Origin: Firmicutes bacterium UBA5010
GTDB lineage: Bacteria; Bacillota; Clostridia; Tissierellales; Sedimentibacteraceae
Assembly: GCA_002396645.1 (NCBI GenBank)
Contig: DGYI01000071.1
Coordinates: 8,466 to 46,334, forward strand
DNA: 37,869 nucleotides
Direction of reading: 5' to 3'
Shown here: one piece after another, positions 16,362-25,030 of the stretch
Numbering within the stretch: position 1 is the first letter of the stretch
Layout of the letters: each line of letters opens with the position of its first letter
Program-made: the position numbers and the translations under genes
Notes under the pieces: generated by a model
The model's database searches: none
What the model saw: only the letters and a program-made list of their open reading frames with translations
What the model was told of the DNA's origin: nothing

Positions 16362-16389
16362 CTGCGAGCTTAACGGCTCGCAGTTTTTT
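16362..16389 (+). terminator. Intrinsic terminator of the S41 protease gene
   Basis: CTGCGAGC (16362-16369) pairs with GCTCGCAG (16376-16383) around a 6-base loop, followed by six T residues. It is GC-rich for this genome and lies 10 bases after the stop. Confidence 0.95.
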
Positions 16390-16433
16390 ATCCCTGAAAT
16401 ATATACGAATATATTATTTGATTGTGTGCATTT

Positions 16434-16455
16434 ACGTTCGTATTAGTACGAACGT
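16434..16455. promoter_or_regulatory. Perfect palindrome with PurBox-like CGAAC cores upstream of the pur promoter
   Basis: ACGTTCGTA (16434-16442) and TACGAACGT (16447-16455) form a perfect inverted repeat with a 4-base centre, ending 36 bases before the -35 box of the pur operon. Each arm holds CGAAC, the core of the Bacillus-type PurR box. In B. subtilis the pur operon is likewise under both PurR and a guanine riboswitch, which makes a PurR site plausible. A short T-rich run follows, so a weak second terminator for the protease gene is the alternative. Confidence 0.45.
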
Positions 16456-16491
16456 TTTATTTAATTAATTTAAAAAATATAAGATAATATA

Positions 16492-16520
16492 TTGACAAGG
16501 ATTTTTTAATCTGATATTAT
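16492..16520 (+). promoter_or_regulatory. Promoter of the pur operon
   Basis: A perfect TTGACA -35 (16492-16497) and TATTAT -10 (16515-16520) are 17 bases apart. The start point would be near 16527, giving a leader of about 320 bases that begins with the riboswitch. Confidence 0.8.
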
Positions 16521-16547
16521 AATGGTGTGCGATATCAGCACAGAAAT

Positions 16548-16615
16548 GTTTAAATATAATCTCTTGTAAATGGTGAGAGAGTTTCTACCGAGTGCCTTAA
16601 ATCGACTATTTAAAC
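16548..16615 (+). promoter_or_regulatory. Purine riboswitch aptamer, guanine type
   Basis: P1 is a perfect 9-bp stem (16548-16556 with 16607-16615). The J1/2 TATAATC, J2/3 AGTTTCTACC and final GACTAT match the purine aptamer. The discriminating base at 16606 is C, which pairs with guanine rather than adenine. P2 is CTCTT/GAGAG (16561-16565, 16575-16579). The GG of L2 (16572-16573) can pair with CC of L3 (16595-16596) for the loop-loop contact. P3 is short: three pairs (16589-16591 with 16602-16604) instead of about six. The following 230 bases hold a weak A/T hairpin with T run (16705-16729) and two copies of TTTAAATA (16536-like core at 16736-16743 and 16822-16829) that could compete for the 3' strand of P1; I cannot tell whether control is by termination or translation. 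Confidence 0.85.
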
Positions 16616-16849
16616 TGAAATAAAGCTTATCTTTTTAGCATTTCTTTATATTCCAGTAGATTTAATTCGGTATACAATACTAATATTGATTTTAAAACTT
16701 TCGCAAAAATCCATATATCCAAGATTTTTATTCAATTTAAATATCTCAAATGAAGTTTGAGGATGAGATTTTATAATTAACATCTAATATAAACAATTAA
16801 ATAAATTATCATATTTTGATTTTTAAATAAAACAAGGAAGGTTAAACAA

Positions 16850-19800
16850 ATGAATTCAAGCGTTAAAAGAGTATTTGTTGAAAAAAAAGAGGGCTTTAAT
16901 GTAGAAGCAAAAAACCTTTTATCTAATTTGAACGAAAACTTAAATCTAAAGGCTTTAAAAAATTTGCGAATACTGAACAGATATGATGTATCCTGCATTT
17001 CTGATGAGGATTTTGAAAAATCCGTTACAAATGTTTTTTCAGAGCCAAACCAAGATATAGTATACAGAGAAGATGAAGTACTTATTAAAGCTGACGAAAA
17101 AATATTTGCTGCAGAATATTTGCCGGGTCAATATGACCAGCGTGCAGATTCTGCGGCAGAATGTATAATGATATTGACCGGAAAGGAAAAACCTCCTGTA
17201 AAATTTGCACGTGTAATAATATTATCGGGAGATTTAAATGATGAAGATATAGCAAAAATAAAAAATTACTACATAAATCCTGTGGATTCCAAAGAAGCCA
17301 GTCTGAAAAAACCAACAGCTCTTAATGACAATTATCAAGCAGCTGAAAATGTTCTTTTTGTAGGCGGCTTCACCAAGATGAGCCTAAGTGAGCTGGAAAG
17401 CTACAGAATTTCATCGGGATTTGCGATGAGTCAGGATGATATCAAGCTTTGTCAGGATTATTTCAGAGATTCGGAAAACAGAAATCCTACAATTACGGAA
17501 TTAAAAGTTATAGATACTTATTGGTCTGATCATTGCAGACATACTACTTTTTCTACCTCTCTTGAAAACATAAAATTTGAAGATGGTAAAATCTCAAGGG
17601 AAATAGAAAAAACTTTTGAGCTTTACAAAAAAAGCAGAAAATTCGTATATGAGAACAAAGAAAAAGATATTTGCCTAATGGATTTGGCTACAATAGCCGC
17701 TAAAGAGCTAAGAAAGCTCGGCGCTCTTGATGATTTGGAAATATCGGATGAAATTAACGCCTGCAGTATAATTGTTGATGCTAAAATAGACGGTAAAAAT
17801 GAAGAATGGCTTGTAATGTTTAAAAATGAAACTCATAATCATCCGACAGAAATAGAGCCTTTCGGCGGAGCAGCTACCTGTTTGGGCGGAGCTATAAGAG
17901 ATCCGCTGTCCGGACGCTCTTATGTTTATCAGGCTATGAGAATAACAGGAAGTGCAGACCCAAGACGAGCTATAGAAGATACAATACCGGGTAAGCTTCC
18001 TCAAAGGAAAATAACAACTGAGGCGGCAAACGGCTACAGCTCTTACGGAAATCAAATAGGTCTTGCAACAGGAAAAGTTGTGGAAATATATGATGAGGAT
18101 TATGCAGCTAAAAGAATGGAAATCGGAGCTGTCATCGCAGCTGCTCCGAGAAAAAATGTTATAAGAAAAGAACCTCAAGCCGGAGATCTTATAATCCTTC
18201 TCGGCGGAAGAACAGGTCGAGACGGCTGCGGAGGAGCTACAGGCTCATCTAAGGAGCATACTGAAGAATCAATACTTCTATGCGGCTCTGAGGTGCAAAA
18301 AGGAAACGCCCCTACAGAAAGAAAGATACAAAGATTGTTCAGAAATGAAAATTTGAGCAAATTGATAAAAAAATGCAACGATTTCGGCGCCGGAGGGGTT
18401 TCGGTAGCAATCGGAGAGCTTGCTGACGGCCTCAATATAAATCTTGATATGGTAACTAAAAAATATGAGGGGCTTGATGGAACTGAGCTTGCAATATCCG
18501 AGTCACAGGAAAGAATGGCAGTAGTTGTAGATAAAGAAGATGCGGATAAATTTATAGCCTATGCAAATGAGGAAAATCTTGAAGCTGTAGTTGTTGCGAG
18601 CGTAACGGATGACAGAAGACTTAAAATGTACTGGAGAGGCAATGCGATACTGGATATAAGCAGAGATTTTTTAGATACAAACGGCGCAAGGCAAAAAGCA
18701 GATGTTTTGGTAAAGTCTTGGGATGTTTCAAACTTTGAAAGCAACAAAATAAAGTCTTTTGAATCTGATAACTTAAGAGACGCATGGCTCGAAAATTTAA
18801 GAGATATAAATGTTTGCAGTCAAAAAGGCTTAGTTGAAAAATTTGATTCAAGTGTAGGTGCTTATACGGTTTTAATGCCTTTTGGCGGAAAAACTCAAAT
18901 GACTCCGACAGAAGGAATGGCTGCAAAGCTTCCTCTTCTGAACGGACAAACCGATACCTGTACCATGATGGCTCATGGCTTTGACCCTAAGTTATCTAAA
19001 CTCAGTCCTTATCATGGAGCTATTTATGCTGTACTTCACTCTGTGGCTAAAATAGTTGCCATGGGCGGTGATTATTCTAAGATAAGACTGAGCTTTCAAG
19101 AGTATTTTGAGAAGCTTAACAAGGATGAAGAAAAATGGGGTAAGCCTTTTGCGGCACTTCTGGGAGCTTTCAAGATTCAGCATGAATTGGGAATACCTGC
19201 AATTGGAGGCAAAGACAGCATGTCAGGTACATTTAAGGATATGAACGTTCCCCCTACTCTTGTGAGTTTTGCAGTTTGTGCAGGAGACATTAACTGTGTA
19301 ATATCTCCTGAATTTAAAAATTCAGGAAGCAAAGTAATTTTAATAAAAGTTAAAAAGGATGAAAATTATATACCTGATTTTGATGATGTAAAGAACAAGT
19401 ATTCAAAAATACATGAATTAATACAAAGCGGCAAAGTTTTGAGCGCTCACACAGTCGGATACGGCGGAATTGCGGAAGCAATAAGTAAAATGAGCTTTGG
19501 CAATAAAATAGGATTTACAACTATAGGAAGCACAATATTTGACGCTAATTTTTATTTCGCTCCTAAATACGGCGATATAATTTTAGAGCTTGACAGTCTT
19601 GATAACGTGGATATCCCTTACCTTCTTATAGGAGAAACTATTGCTCAAAAGAAAATATCCTTAAACAACTCATACAATATCAGAATAGATGAGATGTTAA
19701 ATGAGTGGATTAAGCCTCTTGACAGCATATTCCCTATGAAAAAGGATCTTGAAGGCAAAATAAAGGATTATCAATATACTGACGGAAATAAGGCAGTAAA

Positions 19801-20620
19801 ATCAAGCAGTTTGAGTATCGCCAAGCCAAGAGTATTTATCCCTGTATTCCCGGGAACAAACTGTGAGTACGATACAAAAAAAGCATTTGAAAAAGCCGGA
19901 GCTGTAGCAAATACCTTTGTATTTAAGAACTTAAGTCCATCAGATGTTGAGCTTTCAGTAAAAGAAATGGCAAAACTCATAGATGAATCTCAGATTATTG
20001 CTTTTCCGGGTGGTTTCAGTGCCGGTGATGAGCCTGACGGATCAGGTAAATTTATAGCGACAACATTCAGAAACCCTTTGCTCAGAGAAGCTATAATGAA
20101 TCTAATCAAGAACAGAGACGGTCTTATGATAGGTATATGCAATGGATTTCAGGCATTAATCAAGCTTGGTCTTGTACCTTACGGCGAAATAAGAGAAATA
20201 AGCGAAAATGATCCTACTTTGACCTATAACAGAATAGGCAGACATGTTTCAACATTTGCAATCACTAAGGTAGTTTCTAATCTTTCTCCTTGGTTTAACA
20301 ATTGCAGCATATCAGATATACATCATATTCCTTTATCTCACGGTGAGGGAAGATTTGCGGCAAATGATGACTGGATTAAAAAACTGAAGGAAAACGGACA
20401 GATTGCTACTCAGTATGTGGATAATGACTTTAATCCGACATATAACGGACTGTTCAATCCTAACGGATCTGTTGAAGCTATCGAGGGAATAACAAGCCCT
20501 GACGGAAGAATCTTAGGGAAAATGGGACACTCGGAAAGATTTGATGCAGGAACATATAAAAATATACCCGGAAACAAGGATCAGAAATTATTTGAAGCAG
20601 GAGTAAGTTATTTTAAATAA
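16850..20620 (+). CDS. purL: Phosphoribosylformylglycinamidine synthase, long single-chain form
   Basis: PurL turns FGAR, glutamine and ATP into FGAM, step 4 of purine synthesis. At 1256 residues it is the fused form that needs no PurS or PurQ. The N-terminal third is a PurS-like and linker region. IDTYWSDHCRHTTFST starts the first synthase half, followed by FKNETHNHPTEIEPFGGAAT and DFGAGGVSVAIGELADG; the second half has GIPAIGGKDSMSGTF. The C-terminal glutamine amidotransferase (about 985-1256) has FPGGFSAGDE, the catalytic Cys in GICNGFQALIKLG, and the His in PLSHGEGRF. AAGGAAGG precedes the ATG by 8 bases. It heads the operon behind the riboswitch, an unusual first position compared with purE-first clostridial operons. 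Confidence 0.97.
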   Translation: MNSSVKRVFVEKKEGFNVEAKNLLSNLNENLNLKALKNLRILNRYDVSCISDEDFEKSVTNVFSEPNQDIVYREDEVLIKADEKIFAAEYLPGQYDQRADSAAECIMILTGKEKPPVKFARVIILSGDLNDEDIAKIKNYYINPVDSKEASLKKPTALNDNYQAAENVLFVGGFTKMSLSELESYRISSGFAMSQDDIKLCQDYFRDSENRNPTITELKVIDTYWSDHCRHTTFSTSLENIKFEDGKISREIEKTFELYKKSRKFVYENKEKDICLMDLATIAAKELRKLGALDDLEISDEINACSIIVDAKIDGKNEEWLVMFKNETHNHPTEIEPFGGAATCLGGAIRDPLSGRSYVYQAMRITGSADPRRAIEDTIPGKLPQRKITTEAANGYSSYGNQIGLATGKVVEIYDEDYAAKRMEIGAVIAAAPRKNVIRKEPQAGDLIILLGGRTGRDGCGGATGSSKEHTEESILLCGSEVQKGNAPTERKIQRLFRNENLSKLIKKCNDFGAGGVSVAIGELADGLNINLDMVTKKYEGLDGTELAISESQERMAVVVDKEDADKFIAYANEENLEAVVVASVTDDRRLKMYWRGNAILDISRDFLDTNGARQKADVLVKSWDVSNFESNKIKSFESDNLRDAWLENLRDINVCSQKGLVEKFDSSVGAYTVLMPFGGKTQMTPTEGMAAKLPLLNGQTDTCTMMAHGFDPKLSKLSPYHGAIYAVLHSVAKIVAMGGDYSKIRLSFQEYFEKLNKDEEKWGKPFAALLGAFKIQHELGIPAIGGKDSMSGTFKDMNVPPTLVSFAVCAGDINCVISPEFKNSGSKVILIKVKKDENYIPDFDDVKNKYSKIHELIQSGKVLSAHTVGYGGIAEAISKMSFGNKIGFTTIGSTIFDANFYFAPKYGDIILELDSLDNVDIPYLLIGETIAQKKISLNNSYNIRIDEMLNEWIKPLDSIFPMKKDLEGKIKDYQYTDGNKAVKSSSLSIAKPRVFIPVFPGTNCEYDTKKAFEKAGAVANTFVFKNLSPSDVELSVKEMAKLIDESQIIAFPGGFSAGDEPDGSGKFIATTFRNPLLREAIMNLIKNRDGLMIGICNGFQALIKLGLVPYGEIREISENDPTLTYNRIGRHVSTFAITKVVSNLSPWFNNCSISDIHHIPLSHGEGRFAANDDWIKKLKENGQIATQYVDNDFNPTYNGLFNPNGSVEAIEGITSPDGRILGKMGHSERFDAGTYKNIPGNKDQKLFEAGVSYFK

Positions 20621-20649
20621 ATGAAGTTAAAAAAAGTATGGAGGATAAA

Positions 20650-21135
20650 ATGAAAATAGCAATTGTCATGGGAAGTGATTCAGACTTTCCCGTAATAGAA
20701 AAAGGGATACAGATTTTAAAAGATTTCGGTGTAGATTTTGAACTCAGAGTAATATCAGCACACAGAACACCGGATATTGCCGCTGATTTCGCTAAAAATG
20801 CAGAAAAGAACGGCTTTGAGGCAATAATTGCAATTGCAGGAAAGGCCGCTCACTTAGGAGGAGTTTTGGCAGGATGCAGCTGTCTGCCGGTTATAGGTGT
20901 ACCGGTTAAATCCTCAGCTTTAGAAGGAATTGACGCCTTATTGTCAATAGTGCAAATGCCTCCTGGAGTACCCGTTGCTACGGTTGCTATAAACGCAGGT
21001 GATAATGCGGCTCTTTTGGCAATTCAAATGCTTTCAATAAAATATCCGCAGCTTAGAGAAAAATTTCATGAATATAAAAAGCAAATGGCTGATAAGGTAA
21101 TTGCAGCTGATAAAGAAATTCAAAAAAGATTATAA
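20650..21135 (+). CDS. purE: N5-carboxyaminoimidazole ribonucleotide mutase, class I
   Basis: PurE moves the carboxyl group of N5-CAIR to give CAIR. The 161-residue protein has the class I motifs: MGSDSDFPVIEKG at the N-terminus, RVISAHRTPD with the catalytic His, AGKAAHLGGVLAG, and PVKSSALEGIDALLSIVQMP near residues 95-115. ATG 20650 is chosen because GGAGG (20640-20644) is 5 bases upstream; the in-frame ATG at 20638 overlaps that site and has none of its own. Class I PurE needs PurK, which is not in the window. It lies 29 bases after purL. Confidence 0.95.
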   Translation: MKIAIVMGSDSDFPVIEKGIQILKDFGVDFELRVISAHRTPDIAADFAKNAEKNGFEAIIAIAGKAAHLGGVLAGCSCLPVIGVPVKSSALEGIDALLSIVQMPPGVPVATVAINAGDNAALLAIQMLSIKYPQLREKFHEYKKQMADKVIAADKEIQKRL

Positions 21136-21152
21136 AAATCGGAGGATTTAAA

Positions 21153-21866
21153 ATGCAAAAATTAGAACAATTATATGAAGGAAAAGCAAAAAAAGTATTT
21201 AAAACTGATAACGAAAAGCAATATATAGTGGAATACAAGGATGATGCAACAGCATTTAACGGAGAGAAAAAAGGAACTATCACAGGCAAAGGTGTTGTCA
21301 ACAATAAAATGACAGCAGCATTGTTTGCGATGCTTGAAGAGCACGGTATACCTACTCACCAGATAGAACTGCTGAGCGACAGAGAATGTCTTGTTAAGGC
21401 AGTTAAAATACTTCCTCTTGAGGTTATAGTCAGAAATATAGCTGCCGGCTCATTATCGCAAAGACTTGGCATCAAAGAAGGAACTCCTATGAAAAAAACT
21501 GTTTTGGAGTTTTGTTATAAGAATGACGAATTAGGCGACCCGATGATTAACGATTATCATATTTTTGCAATGGAATTGGCCACTGAGGATCAAGTTGAAA
21601 AGATTAAAGACTATGCTTTAAGAATCAATGAAATATTACAAAAATTCTTCCTTGAAAGAAATATCAGATTGATTGACTTCAAATTAGAATTCGGTCTGTA
21701 TGATGGAGAGGTTATACTTGCAGATGAAATATCTCCTGATACTTGCAGATTATGGGACAAGGACACTGACAAAAAACTTGATAAGGATAGATTCAGAAGA
21801 GATTTAGGCGGAGTTGAAGAGGTTTATCAAGAGGTTTTATCAAGAATCAAAAATACTGAAAATTAA
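21153..21866 (+). CDS. purC: Phosphoribosylaminoimidazole-succinocarboxamide synthase
   Basis: PurC joins CAIR and aspartate with ATP to form SAICAR. The 237-residue protein starts with the SAICAR synthetase signature (LYEGKAKKVFKTDNEKQY, then KDDATAFNGEKKG). LPLEVIVRNIAAGSLSQRLG lies near residue 90 and LIDFKLEFGLYDG with LADEISPDTCRLWD near 170-200, the conserved nucleotide and substrate sites. GGAGG lies 8 bases before the ATG, 17 bases after purE. Confidence 0.97.
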   Translation: MQKLEQLYEGKAKKVFKTDNEKQYIVEYKDDATAFNGEKKGTITGKGVVNNKMTAALFAMLEEHGIPTHQIELLSDRECLVKAVKILPLEVIVRNIAAGSLSQRLGIKEGTPMKKTVLEFCYKNDELGDPMINDYHIFAMELATEDQVEKIKDYALRINEILQKFFLERNIRLIDFKLEFGLYDGEVILADEISPDTCRLWDKDTDKKLDKDRFRRDLGGVEEVYQEVLSRIKNTEN

Positions 21867-21881
21867 TATAGGTGAGGTAAT

Positions 21882-23282
21882 ATGTTCGAATACGAAAAAT
21901 TATTTGGGGATGACAAGCTGCATGAGGAATGCGGAGTAGTCGGAATATACACGGAAAAACCGGAGCTTTCTTCGCATCTTGTATATTATGGATTATTCGC
22001 ATTGCAGCACAGAGGTCAGGAAAGCGCCGGAATTGCGATGAGTACGGGCGGCGGTCAGATAGAACAGCAAAAAGGTATGGGCCTTGTCGCAGAAATATTC
22101 AATAATGATAATCTTAATAAGCTAAACGGCTGTGTCTCCATAGGTCATGTCCGCTACTCCACAACCGGAGGAAGTCAAATTGAAAACGCCCAGCCTCTTG
22201 TCGTTAAATATAAAAAAGGTGCATTTGCTCTTGCTCATAACGGAAATTTAGTCAATGCCGATTCTTTGAAAGAAATTTTGGAAAATTCGGGTGTTATCTT
22301 TCAGACCTCTACGGATACCGAGGTTGTGGCTAATATGATAGCGAGAAACTACAACGGCAGTCTTGTAAAATCTATTAAAAATATTATGGAAATTATAAAG
22401 GGAGCCTTTGCATTTGTCATAATGGATGATAAATCACTTATAGGCGTAAGAGATCACTTCGGGCTTAGACCGCTTTGTATAGGTAAAAGACCCGACGGAT
22501 ATATTCTTGCTTCGGAAAGCTGCGCTGTTTCGGCAATGGGCGGAGAATTTATAAGAGATGTTGAGCCGGGTGAAATTGTCGTTATAAATGATACCGGAAT
22601 AGAAAGCATAAAGAGCAATAAATATGCATCAAGAAAATCCTGTATATTTGAATATGTGTACTTTGCAAGACCTGACAGTACAATAGACGGAGTGAATGTT
22701 TATCAGGCAAGATACAATGCGGGAAAAGAGCTTGCCAAGGAAGCTCCGGTTAAAGCTGATTTAGTGTTCTCAGTTCCTGACTCCGGAACCCCTGCAGCTA
22801 TAGGTTATGCTCAAGAACTAGGAATACCGTATGGACTTGGATTGATTAAAAACAGATATGCAAAAAGGACTTTTCTGGAGCCTACTCAAGAGCTTCGTGA
22901 GGAAGCCGTGAAAATGAAATTAAGCGTTTTGAAAGAACTGGTTAAAGACAAGGTGGTAGTCATGATAGATGACAGCATAGTCAGAGGAACTACCAGCAGA
23001 AGACTGGCAACAATGGTTAAGGAAGCAGGTGCCAAGGAAGTGCATATAAGGGTAGCATCTCCTCCGGTTACACATTCTTGCTTCTTTGGAATTGACACTC
23101 CTTTCAGAAGCTATTTGATAGGAGCTACAAAAACCAATGAAGAAATAAAAGACTTTATAAAGGCTGACAGTCTGCACTTTTTAAGTATACAGGGACTTAT
23201 AAGAGCAACGGGAAGAGAAAACGGATTTTGCTTAGCCTGCCTGAACGGTGACTATCCTATGGAAGTACCGAATTTCAACTAA
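21882..23282 (+). CDS. purF: Amidophosphoribosyltransferase
   Basis: PurF makes 5-phosphoribosylamine from PRPP and glutamine, the committed and feedback-inhibited step. The 466 residues begin with a 16-residue propeptide ending in HEE, then Cys17 (CGVVGIY), the N-terminal nucleophile exposed by self-processing. YGLFALQHRGQESAGIA and GHVRYSTTGGSQIENAQP complete the glutaminase. The transferase half has the PRPP loop VVMIDDSIVRGTTSRRLATM (about 365-385). Cysteines in SCIFEYVYFARPDS, HSCFFGID and the C-terminal FCLACLNGDYP match the four ligands of the oxygen-sensitive 4Fe-4S cluster in the Bacillus enzyme, which fits an anaerobe. AGGTGAGG precedes the ATG. Confidence 0.97.
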   Translation: MFEYEKLFGDDKLHEECGVVGIYTEKPELSSHLVYYGLFALQHRGQESAGIAMSTGGGQIEQQKGMGLVAEIFNNDNLNKLNGCVSIGHVRYSTTGGSQIENAQPLVVKYKKGAFALAHNGNLVNADSLKEILENSGVIFQTSTDTEVVANMIARNYNGSLVKSIKNIMEIIKGAFAFVIMDDKSLIGVRDHFGLRPLCIGKRPDGYILASESCAVSAMGGEFIRDVEPGEIVVINDTGIESIKSNKYASRKSCIFEYVYFARPDSTIDGVNVYQARYNAGKELAKEAPVKADLVFSVPDSGTPAAIGYAQELGIPYGLGLIKNRYAKRTFLEPTQELREEAVKMKLSVLKELVKDKVVVMIDDSIVRGTTSRRLATMVKEAGAKEVHIRVASPPVTHSCFFGIDTPFRSYLIGATKTNEEIKDFIKADSLHFLSIQGLIRATGRENGFCLACLNGDYPMEVPNFN

Positions 23283-23302
23283 AACTATGGAGGTAAATAA
23301 GT

Positions 23303-24343
23303 ATGGATGATAAATTAACTTATAAGGAAGCCGGTGTCGATGTTCATGCCGGTTATGAAACTGTAAGACTTATAAAAGACAGCGTTAAAAAAACATATAT
23401 TAAAGGGGTAATGTCTGATATAGGCGGTTTCGGAGGAATGTTTGCCATAGACAAAAACGAGTACGATGAGCCTGTTCTTGTATCCGGAACTGACGGTGTA
23501 GGCACTAAGCTTATGATAGCATTTATGACGGATAAACACGACACTATCGGTGAGGATGCTGTAGCAATGTGTGTAAATGATGTAATCTGTCAAGGTGCCA
23601 AGCCTTTATTCTTCCTTGACTATATAGCAACAGGAAAGCTTGAGCCCGCAAAGGCTGCCGACATAGTAAACGGTATAGCTAACGGATGTGTGAAATCCGG
23701 CTGTGCCTTGATAGGCGGAGAGACTGCCGAAATGCCGGGTCTGTACAGAGAGGGTGAATATGATGTAGCAGGATTTTGCGTCGGTATAGTAGATAAGAAA
23801 AAAATTATAAACGGCAGTACAATCAAAGAAGGTGACATTCTTATAGGAATACCTTCAAGCGGAATCCACAGCAACGGATATTCTTTAGCCAGAAAGATAT
23901 TTTTTAATTATAAAAACTATAATGTCAACGACTATGTTGGTGAATTAGGCTGTACTATCGGAGAAGCTCTGATAACTCCTACAAGACTTTATCCTAAGCT
24001 TATACTTGATTTGATAAGCAAATTTGAGATAAAGGGTATGTCAAACATAACAGGCGGAGGATTTTATGAAAATATACCTCGTATGTTCCCCGAAGGTCTG
24101 ACAGCAGATATCGAAACTAAAGATATAAATGTTCTTCCGATATTTAAGCTTATGCAAAAAGAAGGAAATGTTGATATAGATGAGATGTATGGAACATTTA
24201 ATATGGGAATAGGAATGGTTTTGGCTGTAGATAAAGATAAAGCTGACGGAATAATGGAGTACATGAAATCAGTCGGTGAAAATCCTGTCAAAATAGGCAC
24301 TGTGGTAAAAAGAGAAGGCGGCTTAAAAATATGTCACAACTAA
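23303..24343 (+). CDS. purM: Phosphoribosylformylglycinamidine cyclo-ligase
   Basis: PurM closes FGAM to AIR using ATP. The 346-residue protein has DIGGFGGMFAI, the SGTDGVGTKLMIAF motif near residue 55, CVNDVICQGAKPLFFLDYIA, GCALIGGETAEMPGLY near 135-150, SSGIHSNGYSLARKI and NITGGGFYENIPRM, all standard AIR synthetase blocks. GGAGG lies 9 bases before the ATG. Its 3' end overlaps purN by 13 bases. Confidence 0.97.
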   Translation: MDDKLTYKEAGVDVHAGYETVRLIKDSVKKTYIKGVMSDIGGFGGMFAIDKNEYDEPVLVSGTDGVGTKLMIAFMTDKHDTIGEDAVAMCVNDVICQGAKPLFFLDYIATGKLEPAKAADIVNGIANGCVKSGCALIGGETAEMPGLYREGEYDVAGFCVGIVDKKKIINGSTIKEGDILIGIPSSGIHSNGYSLARKIFFNYKNYNVNDYVGELGCTIGEALITPTRLYPKLILDLISKFEIKGMSNITGGGFYENIPRMFPEGLTADIETKDINVLPIFKLMQKEGNVDIDEMYGTFNMGIGMVLAVDKDKADGIMEYMKSVGENPVKIGTVVKREGGLKICHN

Positions 24344-24948
24344 AGATTGCCGTGTTGGTATCCGGCGGCGGAACTAATCTTCAAGCTTTAATAGACAATA
24401 TTGATAATATAAATGCTGAAATAGATGTTGTAATATCTAATAAAAAAGATGCTTACGGACTTGAAAGAGCAAGGCTTAATAATATAGATGCCATATATAT
24501 CAACCCAAAGGACTATCAAGACACGGAAGCTTTTAACGACGAAATAATAAAAGAGCTGATAAAGCGTAATATAGACCTTGTTGTTCTTGCGGGATATCTT
24601 AAAATATTAAGTAAAAAATTTATCAGCAGCTTTAAAAATAGAATAATTAACATACATCCTTCATTGATACCTTCATTCTGCGGTAAAGGATTTTATGGTT
24701 TAAAAGTTCATAAAGAAGCAATAAAATATGGGGTTAGGATAAGCGGCGCCACAGTTCATTTTGTTGATGAGGATGCAGACACAGGGGCTATAATACTTCA
24801 AGACACAGTGTGTATTGACGACAATGATACCGCTGAAACTCTGCAAAAAAAAGTTCTGCAAATTGAGCATAAGCTTTTGCCCGAAGCTGTTAAATTATTT
24901 TGTGAAGGAAAATTGTATATTGAAGACAGAAGAGTTATCGTTAAATAA
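24331..24948 (+). CDS. purN: Phosphoribosylglycinamide formyltransferase, folate-dependent
   Basis: PurN formylates GAR with 10-formyl-THF. The 205 residues have the SGGGTNLQALID phosphate loop and KDAYGLERARLN. The catalytic block INIHPSLIPSFCGKGFYGL gives the Asn and His, and VHFVDEDADTGAIILQ holds the catalytic Asp. The ATG lies inside the end of purM, with AAGGCGG 9 bases upstream, so the two are translationally coupled. The stop codon is inside the terminator stem that ends the operon; purH and purD are not present. Confidence 0.95.
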   Translation: MSQLKIAVLVSGGGTNLQALIDNIDNINAEIDVVISNKKDAYGLERARLNNIDAIYINPKDYQDTEAFNDEIIKELIKRNIDLVVLAGYLKILSKKFISSFKNRIINIHPSLIPSFCGKGFYGLKVHKEAIKYGVRISGATVHFVDEDADTGAIILQDTVCIDDNDTAETLQKKVLQIEHKLLPEAVKLFCEGKLYIEDRRVIVK

Positions 24949-24965
24949 ACGATATCTCTTTTTTT
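24931..24965 (+). terminator. Intrinsic terminator of the pur operon, overlapping the purN stop
   Basis: AGAGTTATCGTT (24931-24942) pairs with AACGATATCTCT (24948-24959) with one mismatch and a 5-base loop, followed by a run of seven T residues to 24965. The purN stop codon lies inside the hairpin. Confidence 0.9.
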
Positions 24966-25030
24966 GTTTAAATATTCTCTCTGTTTTGCCGATATACATT
25001 GTAAGAAATAAAAAAGGAATGTGTGTTTAA

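Noticed and set aside
16548..16615. Adenine or preQ1 riboswitch
   Set aside because: The discriminating base is C, not U, and the core matches the purine class and not preQ1.
16705..16729. Riboswitch terminator hairpin AAAAATC/GATTTTT
   Set aside because: The stem is only 7 bp and A/U-rich with a long loop; it is mentioned in the riboswitch entry but not claimed as a terminator.
17708..18178. 156-codon open frame antisense to purL
   Set aside because: It is a mirror of a conserved purL coding region, has no ribosome site, and its translation is low-complexity and Cys/Ser-rich.
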